From positions 1,467,001 to 1,531,000 of the forward strand of contig NZ_CP013987.1 of the NCBI RefSeq assembly GCF_001518815.1: a stretch of DNA of 64,000 nucleotides, in the 5' to 3' direction. The DNA is from Pseudomonas oryzihabitans. GTDB lineage: Bacteria > Pseudomonadota > Gammaproteobacteria > Pseudomonadales > Pseudomonadaceae. Positions 1-9,039 of this stretch are shown here, in pieces (the stretch's first letter is position 1; every line of letters begins with the position of its first letter). Under the pieces are notes generated by a model. The model did no database searches and had not been told where the DNA came from. It worked only from the letters and a program-made list of their open reading frames with translations. A program made the position numbers and the translations under genes.

Positions 1-620
1 AGGGAGAGGGGGCGCTTGGAACTAGCGTAGGGTGGAAAACGGCGCAGCCTTTTCCACGCGCGGTACTCGTAGGTTGGGCTGAGCGCAGCGAAGCCCAACG
101 GGACGGGCCTGTTGGGCTCCGACAATGGAGCCGTCTCAGCCCAACCTACGGGTTAGCGGTTCCCTCACCCCAACCCTCTCCCTGAGGGAGAGGGGGCGCT
201 TGGACCCAGCGTAGGGTGGAAAACGGCGCAGCCTTTTCCACGCGCGGTACTCGTAGGTTGGGCTGAGCGCAGCGAAGCCCAACGGGACGGGCCTGTTGGG
301 CTTCGACGATGGAGCCGTCTCAGCCCAACCTACGGGTTAGCGGTTCCCTCACCCCAACCCTCTTCCTCTGAGGGAGAGGGGGGCGCTTGGACCCAGCGTA
401 GGGTGGAAAACGGCGCAGCCTTTTCCACGTGCGGTACTCGTAGGTTGGGCTGAGCGCAGCGAAGCCCAACGGGGGGTGGTCCTGCCTGTTGGGCTTCGAC
501 GATGGAGCCGTCTCAGCCCAACCTACGGGGTAGCGGTTCCCTCACCCCAACCCTCTCCCTGAGGGAGAGGGGGCGCTTGGACCCAGGTAGGGTGGAAAAC
601 GGCGCAGCCTTTTCCACGCG
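1..620. repeat. Compound palindromic repeat array (about 185-bp unit, 3.4 copies)
   Basis: A unit of about 184-191 bp starts near 1, 185, 371 and 562. Each unit joins three separate palindromes. Module A (68-150, 252-334, 439-527) begins CGTAGGTTGGGCTGA and ends with its reverse complement. Module B is CCCTCTCCCT/AGGGAGAGGG (174-194, again near 357-381 and 550-571). Module C is GTGGAAAA-N10-TTTTCCAC (32-57, 216-241, 403-428, 592-617). The array stops 9 bp from the trmA stop codon, so its hairpins may also end trmA transcription. No credible gene is seen in it. The array may continue to the left of the window. Confidence 0.9.
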
Positions 621-626
621 GGCGGA

Positions 627-1715
627 TCAACGCCGCTCCAGCAGCACCCCACTCTCCATATGGTGCGTCCAGGGGAACTGGTCGAACAGGGCGCAGCGGG
701 TGATGCGGTGGGTGTCGTGCAACTGGGCGATGTTCTCGGCCAGGGTTTCCGGGTTGCAGGAGATGTAGAGGATGCGCTCGAAGCGGCGGGTCAGTTCGCA
801 GGTGTCCCGGTCCATGCCGGCGCGGGGCGGGTCGACGAAGACGGTGCCGAACTGGTAGCTCTTGAGATCCACGCCGGCCAGGCGGCGGAAGGGCCGGACC
901 TCGTTGAGCGCCTGGGTCAGTTCCTCGGCGGAGAGGCGAACCAGGGCGACATTGTCCACGCCATTGCTGGCCAGGTTGTGCAGCGCGGCGTTGACCGAGG
1001 TCTTGCTCACCTCGGTGGCCAGCACCCGGCGCACCCGGCTGGCCAGCGGCAGGGTGAAGTTGCCGTTGCCGCAATAGAGCTCCAGCAGATCGTCGTCACG
1101 TTCGCCCAGGGCGGTGTGGGCCCAGGTGAGCATCTTCTGATTGACCGTGCCATTGGGCTGGGTGAAGCCGCCCTCGGGTTGCAGATAGCGGTAGGTCTTC
1201 CCGGCCACCTCCAGTTCTTCGATCACATGATCGCGACCGATCACCAGGCGCTGGCCGCGGGAACGACCGATCAGGCTGACGCCGAGGTCGGCGGCCAGGC
1301 GCTCGGCGGCAGCCTGCCAGGCGGCGTCCAGGGGGCGGTGGTAGGCCAGGGTGATCAGGGCGTCGCCGCTCAAGGTAGTGAGGAATTCTGCCTGGAACAG
1401 CTTGAACGACAGGGCCACGTCCGCCTGCCAACCGGCCTTGAGGCGCGGCATCAGGTCATTGATGCGCTGGCTGGCGATGGGAAAGTCTTCGATGAGGATC
1501 GGCGTGTGCTTGTCGCCCGGGGCGAACATGGCGTAATGGCGTTCTTCGTTCTCCCGCCATAGGCGGAATTCGGCGCGCAGGCGGTAGTGCTGCAGCGGCG
1601 AGGCGAAGACCTCCGCTTCGGGAGCCTGGAAGGGCGCTAGCAGCTCGCGCAGACGGGTGGCCTTGGCGTCGAGTTGGACCTGGTAGTCGGCGGGGGCGAA
1701 GGAGGGCTGGGACAT
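627..1715 (-). CDS. trmA: tRNA (uracil-5-)-methyltransferase TrmA
   Basis: SAM-dependent enzyme that makes 5-methyluridine (T54) in the T-loop of tRNAs, in the cytoplasm. The 362-residue protein has the usual TrmA length. Visible motifs are the SAM-binding ELYCGNGNF, the DPPRAG motif, the SCNPET motif with the nucleophilic Cys, and a C-terminal HHMESG that carries the general-base Glu. There is no N-terminal TRAM domain, which separates TrmA from RlmC/RlmD. The ATG at 1715 matches the family N-terminus. It is transcribed away from the purine permease start, in the same direction as the genes to its right, with about 60 bp between. Confidence 0.95.
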   Translation of the reverse strand: MSQPSFAPADYQVQLDAKATRLRELLAPFQAPEAEVFASPLQHYRLRAEFRLWRENEERHYAMFAPGDKHTPILIEDFPIASQRINDLMPRLKAGWQADVALSFKLFQAEFLTTLSGDALITLAYHRPLDAAWQAAAERLAADLGVSLIGRSRGQRLVIGRDHVIEELEVAGKTYRYLQPEGGFTQPNGTVNQKMLTWAHTALGERDDDLLELYCGNGNFTLPLASRVRRVLATEVSKTSVNAALHNLASNGVDNVALVRLSAEELTQALNEVRPFRRLAGVDLKSYQFGTVFVDPPRAGMDRDTCELTRRFERILYISCNPETLAENIAQLHDTHRITRCALFDQFPWTHHMESGVLLERR

Positions 1716-1747
1716 GGGCGAATCCGGAGAGGCGATGAGGCGGGGAA

Positions 1748-1769
1748 CCTCGGGGCCGAAGCCCCGAGG
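1748..1769 (-). terminator. Hairpin after purine permease gene
   Basis: Perfect 9-bp GC-rich stem (CCTCGGGGC/GCCCCGAGG) around a 4-nt loop, which on the minus strand is the very stable TTCG tetraloop. It lies just after the permease stop codon at 1777. There is no clear T-run, so termination efficiency is uncertain. Confidence 0.6.
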
Positions 1770-1776
1770 GGAGGGG

Positions 1777-3072
1777 TCAGGCGTTGAACCAGCCCAGCTT
1801 GATGACGAACAGGATCGACAGGATGATCAGCGCCGAATTCAGCTCGCGGGTGCGGCCGGACAGCAGCTTGATGGCGGTCCAGGCGATGAAGCCGAAGGCG
1901 ATGCCGTTGGCGATCGAGTAGGTCAGCGGCATGGCCAGGGCAGTGACCAGCACCGGGGCGGCGGTGGTCAGGTCTTCCCAGTCGATTTCGGCCAGGCCGG
2001 AGGTCATCAGCACGGCGATGAAGAACAGCGCCGGTGCGGTGGCGAAGGCCGGCACGCTGCCCGCCAGGGGGGCGAAGAACAGCGCCAGCAGGAACAGGAC
2101 CGCGACCACCACGGCGGTGAGGCCGGTGCGGCCACCGGCGGAGACACCCGCGGCGGATTCGATGTAGCTGGTGGTGGTGGAGGTACCCAGCAGCGAGCCG
2201 AACATGGCGGCGGAGCTGTCGGCGATCAGGGCGCGGCCCATCTTTGGCAGGTGGCCGTCCTTACCCATCAGGCCGGCGCGCTTGGCCACGCCGATCAGGG
2301 TGCCGGAGTTGTCGAACAGGTCGACGAACAGGAAGGCGAAGATCACGCTGACCAGGCCGATGTCCAGGGCGCCCTTGATGTCCAGCTGCAGGAAGGTCGG
2401 CGCCAGCGACGGCGGCATGGACACCACGCCGCCGAAGGGGGTGACGCCCATGGCGATGGCGATGGCGGTGACCGCCAGGATGCCGATCAGCACCGCGCCG
2501 GTGATGCGACGGGCTTCCAGGGCGATGATCAGGAAGAAGCCGAGCACGGCAAGGATGGGGCCGGGCTTGGCCAGATCGCCGAGACCCACCAGGGTGGCCG
2601 GGTTATCGACCACGATGCCGGCGTTCTGCAGGGCGATCAGCGCCAGGAACAGGCCGATGCCGGCGGCGATGCCGGAGCGCAGGGCCAGGGGGATGTTGTT
2701 GATGATCCACTCGCGGATGCGAAAGATCGACAGCAGGAAGAACATCAGCGCCGAGAGGAACACCGCGCCCAGCGCCGCCTGCCAGGTGTGCCCCATGTGC
2801 AGCACCACGGTGTAGGTGAAGAAGGCGTTGAGGCCCATGCCTGGGGCGAGGGCGATGGGGTAGTTGGCGATCAGCCCCATGATCGCCGAGCCGATGGCCG
2901 CGGCCAGGCAGGTGGCGACGAAGACCGCGCCCTTGTCCATGCCGGTCGCGCCGAGAATGCTCGGGTTGACGAACAGGATGTAGGCCATGGCCAGGAAGGT
3001 GGTGACTCCCGCCAGCAGTTCGGTGCGGACAGAGGTGTTGTGGGCCTTGAGTTGGAAGAGTCGTTCCAGCAT
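1777..3072 (-). CDS. NCS2 family purine permease (adenine/guanine/hypoxanthine type)
   Basis: Inner-membrane proton symporter of the NCS2/AzgA-like branch, expected to import purine bases. The 431-residue chain starts MLERLFQLK and is hydrophobic throughout (about 12-14 membrane segments). It includes the [16 protein letters not shown] and [14 protein letters not shown] motifs typical of the AdeQ/GhxP/PbuG group. A start at 3072 is preferred to the longer in-frame extension because GAGG lies 8 nt upstream and the family N-terminus begins here. Substrate (adenine or guanine/hypoxanthine) cannot be told from the sequence. No purine riboswitch was recognised in the leader. Confidence 0.9.
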   Translation of the reverse strand: MLERLFQLKAHNTSVRTELLAGVTTFLAMAYILFVNPSILGATGMDKGAVFVATCLAAAIGSAIMGLIANYPIALAPGMGLNAFFTYTVVLHMGHTWQAALGAVFLSALMFFLLSIFRIREWIINNIPLALRSGIAAGIGLFLALIALQNAGIVVDNPATLVGLGDLAKPGPILAVLGFFLIIALEARRITGAVLIGILAVTAIAIAMGVTPFGGVVSMPPSLAPTFLQLDIKGALDIGLVSVIFAFLFVDLFDNSGTLIGVAKRAGLMGKDGHLPKMGRALIADSSAAMFGSLLGTSTTTSYIESAAGVSAGGRTGLTAVVVAVLFLLALFFAPLAGSVPAFATAPALFFIAVLMTSGLAEIDWEDLTTAAPVLVTALAMPLTYSIANGIAFGFIAWTAIKLLSGRTRELNSALIILSILFVIKLGWFNA

Positions 3073-3247
3073 GGGATGCCTCGTGCGCGCCGGTCTGATC
3101 GGAAAAACGGGGCGCATGATAGCAGGTCGGACGACGACCGTAGCCTGGCGTGACCACACCAGGATCAGATCCGTTCGCTTGACCGCCAGCGGAGCCGGAT
3201 TCGCGTTGAAGCCTCCAGCATAGGCTGCCCTGGGCGCGGAATCACGA

Positions 3248-3263
3248 CCACCCTGGTGGGTGG
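3248..3263 (-). terminator. Weak hairpin after the chemotaxis-type gene
   Basis: CCACCC-TGGT-GGGTGG, a 6-bp stem with a 4-nt loop, lies 15 bp beyond the stop codon of the gene at 3278-4591. It has no T-run. The rest of 3073-3277 shows only the permease leader. Confidence 0.35.
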
Positions 3264-3277
3264 CCGTAACCCGTCGA

Positions 3278-4591
3278 TCAGCGCTTGATCATGTCGGCCG
3301 CGTGCTGGGTGGCCTCGGCGGTCCGGGTGGCCAGCTTGCGTACCTCGTCGGCAACCACCGCGAAGCCACGGCCGGCCTCGCCAGCGCGGGCCGCCTCGAT
3401 GGCGGCGTTGAGCGCGAGCAGGTTGGTCTGCGCGGCGATGCCCTGAATGGAGGACACGATCTCGGTCAGCTTGAACAGGTTTTCCTCCATCGACTGATGC
3501 TGGGCCTGCTGCTGCTCGCGGAGCGCTTCCTGCTCGTAGCTGGCATGGATGTCGGTCAGGGCGCCTACCACCCGCACGGGCATGCCGTTGGCGGTACGAC
3601 GTGTCTGGCCACGGGCCCTGAACCAGCGGTATTCGCCGTTCTTGAGCTTGAGCCGGTAGGTGATGTCGAACGGCGTCTGGCCGCTGCGATCATTGAGGTG
3701 GGCGCCAAAGGCATCGATGCTGCGCTGCTTGTCTTCGGGGTGCAGGCGCGAGGCCCAGCTGTCCAGGACGTCCGGAAATTCTTCCACGGTCTCGAAGCCC
3801 AGCAGGCGGCGGAATTGCGGTGACCACCAGAAGGGGTTCTTGGGATTGACTGGATCGCCAGCGATCACCGCCATGTCCCAGATGCCGTCGTTGAGCATTT
3901 CCCGCGACAGATCGAAGCGGGTCAGGGTGACGTCGAGCTCTTCATCCTTCATGCGCTGGTCATGGATGTCGCGCAGCGAGCCTGCCACCCGTAGTGGTGT
4001 GCCCTGGCCATCGCGCAGGGTTTCGCCACTGGCGCGAAACCAGCGGTACTCGCCGCTCTTGGTGGCGACCCGGTACTCGACGTCGTAGGGCGTACGGCCA
4101 CTGCGGTCGTTGAGGTGCCGGGCGAAGGCATCCAGCGTCGGCTGGCTGTCCTCGGGGTGCAGGCGGCTGGCCCAGCTGCCCAATTCGTTGGGAAAGTCAG
4201 ACTCATTGCGAAAGCCCAGCAGGGCACGGAACTGATCCGACCACCAGAAGGCATTGCGCGGGTTGACCGGATCGCCGGCCACCACTTCCATGTCCCAGAG
4301 CCCTTCGCTGGACGCCCGGTTGACCAGATCGAAGCGCGTCTTCAGCAACTGCACCTCGGCCTCGCGGTTTGCCAGTCGGGCGGTCAGGTCCTGGATATCC
4401 TGCTGCAGCTCCTGCATCTGGAGTTGCTGATCCTGCTGCTGCTTGAGCAGAGGCTGCAGGGCCTGGCCCAGTTCGCGAATCGCTGCAGGCCCCTGAAGCA
4501 GTTCTGGTCCGATCGCCTGTTGCGGGGCGTTGATCGCCGTGATGGCAGCGCGGATGCCGCGCAGAACTGCAGAGTGCTGAAGTAGCGACAT
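3278..4591 (-). CDS. Soluble methyl-accepting-type transducer with two PAS domains (BdlA-like architecture)
   Basis: 437 residues with no membrane segment or signal peptide. In order: a short N-terminal helix, a Gln-rich coiled coil (about 45-90), two PAS_3-type domains (about 90-215 and 220-340), and a short MCP signalling domain (about 355-437). The signalling domain contains the conserved kinase-contact tip around [18 protein letters not shown] and then stops almost at once, so it has no C-terminal methylation helix or CheR-docking pentapeptide. The two PAS domains are near repeats: both carry [27 protein letters not shown] and GEYRWFRA, so an internal duplication is clear. The layout recalls P. 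aeruginosa BdlA (biofilm dispersion), but orthology is not claimed. It is preceded by a perfect sigma-28 promoter. Confidence 0.88.
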   Translation of the reverse strand: MSLLQHSAVLRGIRAAITAINAPQQAIGPELLQGPAAIRELGQALQPLLKQQQDQQLQMQELQQDIQDLTARLANREAEVQLLKTRFDLVNRASSEGLWDMEVVAGDPVNPRNAFWWSDQFRALLGFRNESDFPNELGSWASRLHPEDSQPTLDAFARHLNDRSGRTPYDVEYRVATKSGEYRWFRASGETLRDGQGTPLRVAGSLRDIHDQRMKDEELDVTLTRFDLSREMLNDGIWDMAVIAGDPVNPKNPFWWSPQFRRLLGFETVEEFPDVLDSWASRLHPEDKQRSIDAFGAHLNDRSGQTPFDITYRLKLKNGEYRWFRARGQTRRTANGMPVRVVGALTDIHASYEQEALREQQQAQHQSMEENLFKLTEIVSSIQGIAAQTNLLALNAAIEAARAGEAGRGFAVVADEVRKLATRTAEATQHAADMIKR

Positions 4592-4651
4592 GCGAGAAAG
4601 CTCCTGGAAGACGGATGATTAGTACGCTTTTTGTTAGCGCAGTGTCAGAGG

Positions 4652-4678
4652 TTATCGGCCGGCTTCGCTTGGGCTTTA
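4652..4678 (-). promoter_or_regulatory. Sigma-28 (FliA) promoter of the double-PAS transducer gene
   Basis: Reading the minus strand, TAAA (4678-4675) is followed by exactly 15 bp and then GCCGATAA (4659-4652). This equals the enterobacterial/Pseudomonas FliA consensus TAAA-N15-GCCGATAA with no mismatch. It lies about 60 bp upstream of the ATG at 4591, giving a short leader. It ties the gene to the late flagellar/chemotaxis regulon. The rest of 4592-4809 shows no gene. Confidence 0.9.
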
Positions 4679-4809
4679 TAGCGTGCTAGAGGGATTTCTT
4701 GCGTAGAGGTAGCGATGAGGGGCAAGAGAGGCGGCTGGCGATCCTGCAGCCAGGCGGGGCGAGCCACCGTGGACGAGCAGGGCAGGCTGCCTGCTCCCGG
4801 CTGGTGCTG

Positions 4810-6198
4810 TCAGGGGAGGTGATGGCCGCTTACCGCGTCGCCCGCATCTCGCGCCAGGCGAAAGCTGTCCAGGGTACTCAGCACGCCCAGTACGCCGATG
4901 GCGATGAAAGCCAGGCGGAAGTCCAGAAGCTGCGGATCCAGGTGGCCGTGCCACTCCATCGAGGCGCGCAGCAGCAGGGCGGCGATGGCCACACCCAGTC
5001 CCATGGCCAGTTGGAAGTTGGTACTGAAGAGGGTCGAGGCATGGCTCAGCCGAGCCTTGGGGATGTCGGCGAAGGCCAGGGCATTGCTGGCGGTGAACTG
5101 CAGTGAGCGGAACACCCCGCTGGCGAATAGCAGGAGCAGCACCAGCGGTAAGGGCCAGGCCGGGGTGAGCAGGCCGCAAGCCAGCAGGCTCAGGGCGCTG
5201 AGCAGGCCGTTGACGGTGAGGATGCGGCGCAGGCCAAAGCGGCGCATGGCAGCGGTGGTGAAGGGCTTGGCCGCCAGGTTGCCGGCAAACAGCGCCAGCA
5301 GGAGCAACCCGGACTGGAAAGCGTCCAGTCCGAAGGACAGTTGGAACATCAGCGGCAGGAGGAAGGGCGCCGTGGCGATGGAGACGCGGAACAGTCCGCC
5401 ACCGAGGATGGACGCCCGGTAGGTGGGAATGCGCAGGGTGCTGAAATCGATCAGCGGCCGTTCCAGCCGGGCCATGTGGCGCACCGCCTTGACGCCGAGG
5501 ATCAGCCCTACTCCCATCCAGGCGAGGTTGCTGCCCAGGCTGCCCTGGTTCTGGCCGAGTCGCTCCACGCCCCACATGAAGGCCACGCAGGCGCCACCCA
5601 GCAGCAGAAAGCCGCGCCAGTCCAGCGGATGCCGCTGGGTGGGAATGTCAGCCGGTACCAGGCGCCAGGCCAGCAGCAGGGCGATCAGCCCTAGTGGCAG
5701 ATTGAGATAGAAGATCCAGCGCCAGTCGGCATAGGTGGTGATGAGGCCACCCAGCGGCGGGCCCAGAACCGGTGCCACCAGGCCCGGCCAGGTGATGAGG
5801 GCGATGGCGCGTACCAGTTCGTGCTTTTCGGTCACCTGCAGCACCGCCAGCCGGCCCACCGGCACCATCAAGGCGCCCCCGATGCCCTGGAGGATGCGTG
5901 CGGCGATGAACTGTTCCAGGGACAGCGCCATGCCACAGAGCAGCGAGGCCAGGGTGAAGACGCCAATCGCCAAGGTAAAGACGGGGCGTGGCCCGAAACG
6001 CTCGGCGATCCAGCCGCTCACAGGGATGCCCACGGCGATGGCCAGCAGATAGGCGCTGATGCCCAGGTTGAGATCCACCGGATCGCGACCGAAAGACGCC
6101 GCCATCTGGGGCAGGGCCGTGGCGATCACGGTGGCATCGAGGTTTTCCATGAAAAAGGTGAAGCTCACCAGGCAGGCGAGCAGCTTCCAGCGTTCCAT
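4810..6198 (-). CDS. MFS multidrug-type exporter, DHA2 family (MdtD/YebQ-like)
   Basis: Inner-membrane proton-driven exporter of 462 residues, hydrophobic throughout. The N-terminal half carries motif D1-like ENLDATVIATALP, the loop motif GWIAERFGPRPVF, ARILQGIGGALMVPVGR, and a motif C-like GLVAPVLGPPLGG. These match the MdtD branch of the EmrB/QacA family. The C-terminal half is less conserved. The substrate is unknown; no periplasmic adaptor or outer-membrane partner gene is adjacent, so it probably works alone. It is divergent from the RcnB-like gene and lies upstream of the sigma-28 transducer, which has its own promoter. Confidence 0.88.
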   Translation of the reverse strand: MERWKLLACLVSFTFFMENLDATVIATALPQMAASFGRDPVDLNLGISAYLLAIAVGIPVSGWIAERFGPRPVFTLAIGVFTLASLLCGMALSLEQFIAARILQGIGGALMVPVGRLAVLQVTEKHELVRAIALITWPGLVAPVLGPPLGGLITTYADWRWIFYLNLPLGLIALLLAWRLVPADIPTQRHPLDWRGFLLLGGACVAFMWGVERLGQNQGSLGSNLAWMGVGLILGVKAVRHMARLERPLIDFSTLRIPTYRASILGGGLFRVSIATAPFLLPLMFQLSFGLDAFQSGLLLLALFAGNLAAKPFTTAAMRRFGLRRILTVNGLLSALSLLACGLLTPAWPLPLVLLLLFASGVFRSLQFTASNALAFADIPKARLSHASTLFSTNFQLAMGLGVAIAALLLRASMEWHGHLDPQLLDFRLAFIAIGVLGVLSTLDSFRLARDAGDAVSGHHLP

Positions 6199-6448
6199 GA
6201 GTCTTGGTCCCTGGCCTAAGACGGGGGGCTACTCTGCCTGACGCGGCGCGAAGTCCGCCAGTCCAAGGGCCGTGCATGACAGTCAGGAATTGGCCGCCGT
6301 CATCCGAGGCAGCCTGCTGACGGCGAGAGAAGACAGTCGTCCTCGCTACGAGGGCCGCTGGCCCGGCTGACGCGAAGCGCTGCAAGGGATCGTGGAGCTT
6401 TTCCGGCAGCCCGGGGGTCCAACCTTCGAATGCAAAGGAGATACACCC

Positions 6449-6853
6449 ATGATCAAGCAATCGCTGCTCTCTCTGGCACTGGGTACCGTCGTCCTCGCCG
6501 GTGCCCTGCAGGCACAGGCCGCTCCCGAATCCATGACCCCGGTGAAGCCCGCCGCCGACAAGGAAGCCTCGGAGCCGACCAACTCGCAGTATCAGAACAA
6601 GGTCAACAAGAAAGAGGCCAATCAGAGCGATGAGGCCATTACTCACGATCCCGATCATCCTACCTTTGAACTCGAGGAAGGCGGTCGGGCGCCGCGCAAG
6701 TACATCCGCGACGAGTACGTGATCAAGGACTGGAAGAAGCACGGCCTGGAACAGCCGGGCGAAGACAGCCAGTGGGTCAAGATCGGTTCCGACTATGTGA
6801 TGATCAAGCGCAGCAATGCCGTGATCGACAAGATCGTCAAAGCCAAGCAGTGA
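6449..6853 (+). CDS. RcnB-family periplasmic protein
   Basis: 134-residue protein with a cleavable signal peptide (MIKQSLLSLALG...AQA, cleavage near residue 24), so periplasmic. The middle is polar and probably disordered. The C-terminal 60 residues form the RcnB domain: GGRAP-KYIRDEYVIKDWKKHGL, then W-KIGSDYVMI. E. coli RcnB modulates Ni/Co efflux, but many pseudomonad members have no assigned role and no metal exporter gene is adjacent here. The start at 6449 is fixed by AAGGAG at 6435-6440, 8 nt upstream. The 250 bp shared with the divergent MFS gene should hold both promoters. Confidence 0.82.
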   Translation: MIKQSLLSLALGTVVLAGALQAQAAPESMTPVKPAADKEASEPTNSQYQNKVNKKEANQSDEAITHDPDHPTFELEEGGRAPRKYIRDEYVIKDWKKHGLEQPGEDSQWVKIGSDYVMIKRSNAVIDKIVKAKQ

Positions 6854-6942
6854 TCTACCTTGACCGGGGCCGAGCCATCGGCTCCGGTGGTATCCAGGGT
6901 GTCCAGGCGGCATGCTGAAGCACCCTTTCCGGAGTTTGTTGC

Positions 6943-7245
6943 ATGACCAGTGAAATCCGCGTCGTCGCCATCTTGCAGGCCAAGCCCGATCAGGCCGCGG
7001 CTGTCGAAAAGGCCCTGCGTGCCATCGTCGCTCCTTCCCGCGCCGAAGCCGCCTGCCACTTCTATACACCGCATCGCGATCCGAGCCATGAAGGGCGTTA
7101 TGTCTTCATCGAACGCTGGGCCAGCCGTGAAGCCCTGGCCGAGCATGAAGAGACCGCACACTTCAAGCAGCTGCTCACCGATCTCGACGGTCTGCTCAGC
7201 GAACCGCCCCAGGTCATGATCCTTGAAGAATTGCCGCTGGCCTAA
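6943..7245 (+). CDS. Putative quinol monooxygenase (ABM domain, YgiN-like)
   Basis: 100-residue single-domain protein of the antibiotic biosynthesis monooxygenase (dimeric alpha+beta barrel) fold. Recognisable features are an N-terminal strand VVAILQAKP, a charged first helix, HFYTPHRDP, the strand YVFIERWASREAL, and AHEETAHFKQL. Members of this size are cytoplasmic cofactor-independent oxygenases or quinol oxidases; the substrate cannot be inferred. It stands alone, 90 bp after the RcnB-like gene, with GGAG about 10 nt before the ATG. Confidence 0.8.
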   Translation: MTSEIRVVAILQAKPDQAAAVEKALRAIVAPSRAEAACHFYTPHRDPSHEGRYVFIERWASREALAEHEETAHFKQLLTDLDGLLSEPPQVMILEELPLA

Positions 7246-7307
7246 GGCGGACGACATCGGGTTGTCACCTGTCTGAGCCACCCTGGCCTCTTTTCGCGGA
7301 GGCCCGG

Positions 7308-8861
7308 ATGAACACTTCACGACGTCAAGCGCTCGGCCTGCTGGGTTTGGGCCTGAGCGCTCCCTGGTTTGCCGGTTGCAGTGCCCGTGAGTCGCAGCCG
7401 GATCCCTTTACCTTGGGCGTCGCCAGTGGCGATCCGACCCCCGAGGGTTTCGTCATCTGGACCCGGCTCGCGCCCGATCCGCTGGCCGTGGATGGTCTGG
7501 GAGGTCTGCGCGGCCCGGTCGAGGTTCAGTGGGAGATAGCCCTGGACCCAGGATTGCGCCAGGTGGTTCAACGGGGTACGGCCATGGCGCTGCCGCAAAC
7601 CGCCTTCAGCCTGCCGATCACCCTGGCCGGCCTGGCGCCGGGGCGCCCCTACTGGTACCGCTTCACCGCGCTGGGGCATCAGAGCCGTACGGGGCGGGCC
7701 ACCACGCTGCCGCCGTCCGCGAGCGCGCTGCAACGCCTGAAACTGGTGGCCGCATCCTGTTCCCACTACGAGAAGGGCTTTTTCAGCGCCTATCGGCACA
7801 TGACCGACGAACAGCCGGATCTGGCGCTGTTTCTTGGCGACTATTTCTATGAGTCCAACGTGTCGCCACAGCTCCCGGCGGTGCGCCGGCACGGCCTGCC
7901 GGAAGCCCGGGACCTGGCCGGCTACCGACGGCGCCACGCCCTGTATCGTACCGATCCTGACCTGCAATACCTCCATGCCAACGTCACCTGTCTGATGACC
8001 TGGGACGACCACGAGGTGCAGAACGACTATTCCGGACCCTGGTCGGCCGACCCCAGGGTGAGCCAGGCGGCCTTTGCCGTGCGGCGCCAGGCGGCCTACC
8101 AGGCCTTCCGCGAGCATGTCCCGCTACGGGCCTGGCGGACCCAGGGGGCGGCGCTGCGTCTCTATGACCGTTGGCGCTTCGGCGACCTGGCCGAGATCCA
8201 TCTGCTCGATGGTCGCCAGTACCGTAGCGAGCCAGCCTGTGCAACGCTCCAGACCCGGGGCGGCCATCTGGTGGCACCGACCTGCCCCGGCTTGCGCGAT
8301 GCCGCGCGCAGCATGCTGGGTCAGGCACAGGAAGGCTGGCTGCTGGATGGCTTTCGCCATAACGCCACCCGCTGGAACCTGATCGCCCAGGATCTGCTGA
8401 TGACACCCCTGCGCCAGCGTTTTCCAGACGGCGACCCGGCGCGCTGGACCGATGGCTGGGACGGTTATCCGGCCACCCGCGAGCGGCTGCTCGCGGCCAT
8501 GGCCGACAGTCGCCTGGCCAATCCGGTGACCCTGGGCGGCGACATCCATTCGTTCTGGGTGACGGACCTGCACCGCGAGCCGGAGAACGAGCGGAGCCCG
8601 GTGGTGGCCAGCGAATTCGTCGGCACCTCCATCACCTCGGACGGTCCGGAATACCGACGTTTCCAAGCGTTGTTGCCGGAGAATCCCCAGGTGCGCTTCT
8701 TCGACAGTCGGCAGCGCGGCTATCTGGCCCTGGAGCTGACGCGGGAACGGTTGCAGGTGGACCTGCGCACCATCAGTGACCGAACCCGTCCGGATGCCGA
8801 GCGCAGCACCCGGGCGAGTTTCGTGGTGGAGGCGGGGCGGCCAGGGGCCGTCCCTGCCTGA
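7308..8861 (+). CDS. phoD: PhoD-type alkaline phosphatase / phosphodiesterase, Tat-exported
   Basis: 517-residue metallophosphatase expected to release phosphate from phosphate diesters or monoesters outside the inner membrane. The N-terminus TSRRQALGLLGLGL is a twin-arginine signal, and WFAGC at about residues 21-25 could act as a lipobox, so the enzyme may be a Tat lipoprotein. After a PhoD N-terminal beta domain (about 33-135) come the metal-site motifs ASCSHYEKG, LFLGDYFYE, TWDDHEVQND and GGDIHSFW. GGAGG lies close upstream of the ATG at 7308. No Pho box was identified with confidence. The stop codon touches a palindromic element that separates it from the convergent gntT. Confidence 0.9.
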   Translation: MNTSRRQALGLLGLGLSAPWFAGCSARESQPDPFTLGVASGDPTPEGFVIWTRLAPDPLAVDGLGGLRGPVEVQWEIALDPGLRQVVQRGTAMALPQTAFSLPITLAGLAPGRPYWYRFTALGHQSRTGRATTLPPSASALQRLKLVAASCSHYEKGFFSAYRHMTDEQPDLALFLGDYFYESNVSPQLPAVRRHGLPEARDLAGYRRRHALYRTDPDLQYLHANVTCLMTWDDHEVQNDYSGPWSADPRVSQAAFAVRRQAAYQAFREHVPLRAWRTQGAALRLYDRWRFGDLAEIHLLDGRQYRSEPACATLQTRGGHLVAPTCPGLRDAARSMLGQAQEGWLLDGFRHNATRWNLIAQDLLMTPLRQRFPDGDPARWTDGWDGYPATRERLLAAMADSRLANPVTLGGDIHSFWVTDLHREPENERSPVVASEFVGTSITSDGPEYRRFQALLPENPQVRFFDSRQRGYLALELTRERLQVDLRTISDRTRPDAERSTRASFVVEAGRPGAVPA

Positions 8862-9032
8862 GAGCCTGCTCCAAAGCTGCTGCGCGTCGGCCAATCTGCG
8901 TTGAAAATGGCTTCGGAATGCTCATTTACCCTACGTAAACTCGCGCGCGAGCCCGGTCCGCTTCCTCAGCTATTTTCGCGGGGCCGCCTAGGCCTTGCTT
9001 GGCTCTAGCTTGCTAGCCTTGGAACAGGCTCT
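8861..9032. mobile_element. MITE-like long inverted-repeat element (172 bp)
   Basis: Outer ends AGAGCCTGCTCCAAAG (8861-8876) and CCTTGGAACAGGCTCT (9017-9032) are inverted repeats with 14 of 16 matches. An inner pair, GAAAATGGCTTCGGAA and TTCCTCAGCTATTTTC, is also inverted, so the whole element is an imperfect nested palindrome. It encodes nothing. It fills the gap between the convergent phoD and gntT stop codons, where its hairpin would act as a bidirectional terminator. Similar sequences recur in pseudomonad genomes from memory; the family name is not asserted. Confidence 0.75.
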
Positions 9033-9039
9033 GCAGGGT

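Noticed and set aside
502-768. 88-codon plus-strand frame at the array end
   Set aside because: It begins inside a palindrome and runs antisense into trmA.
1714-3153. Gln/Gly/Asp-rich 479-codon frame on the plus strand
   Set aside because: Reverse image of the permease membrane helices; composition is typical of antisense frames to hydrophobic proteins. The similar frame at 8995-10434 against gntT is rejected for the same reason.
5648-7069. 473-codon minus-strand frame spanning the MFS/RcnB divergent region
   Set aside because: It overlaps three better-supported genes on two strands and has no recognisable domain.
8861-9032. Insertion sequence
   Set aside because: Inverted ends are present but there is no transposase or room for one. 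Kept only as a MITE-like element.
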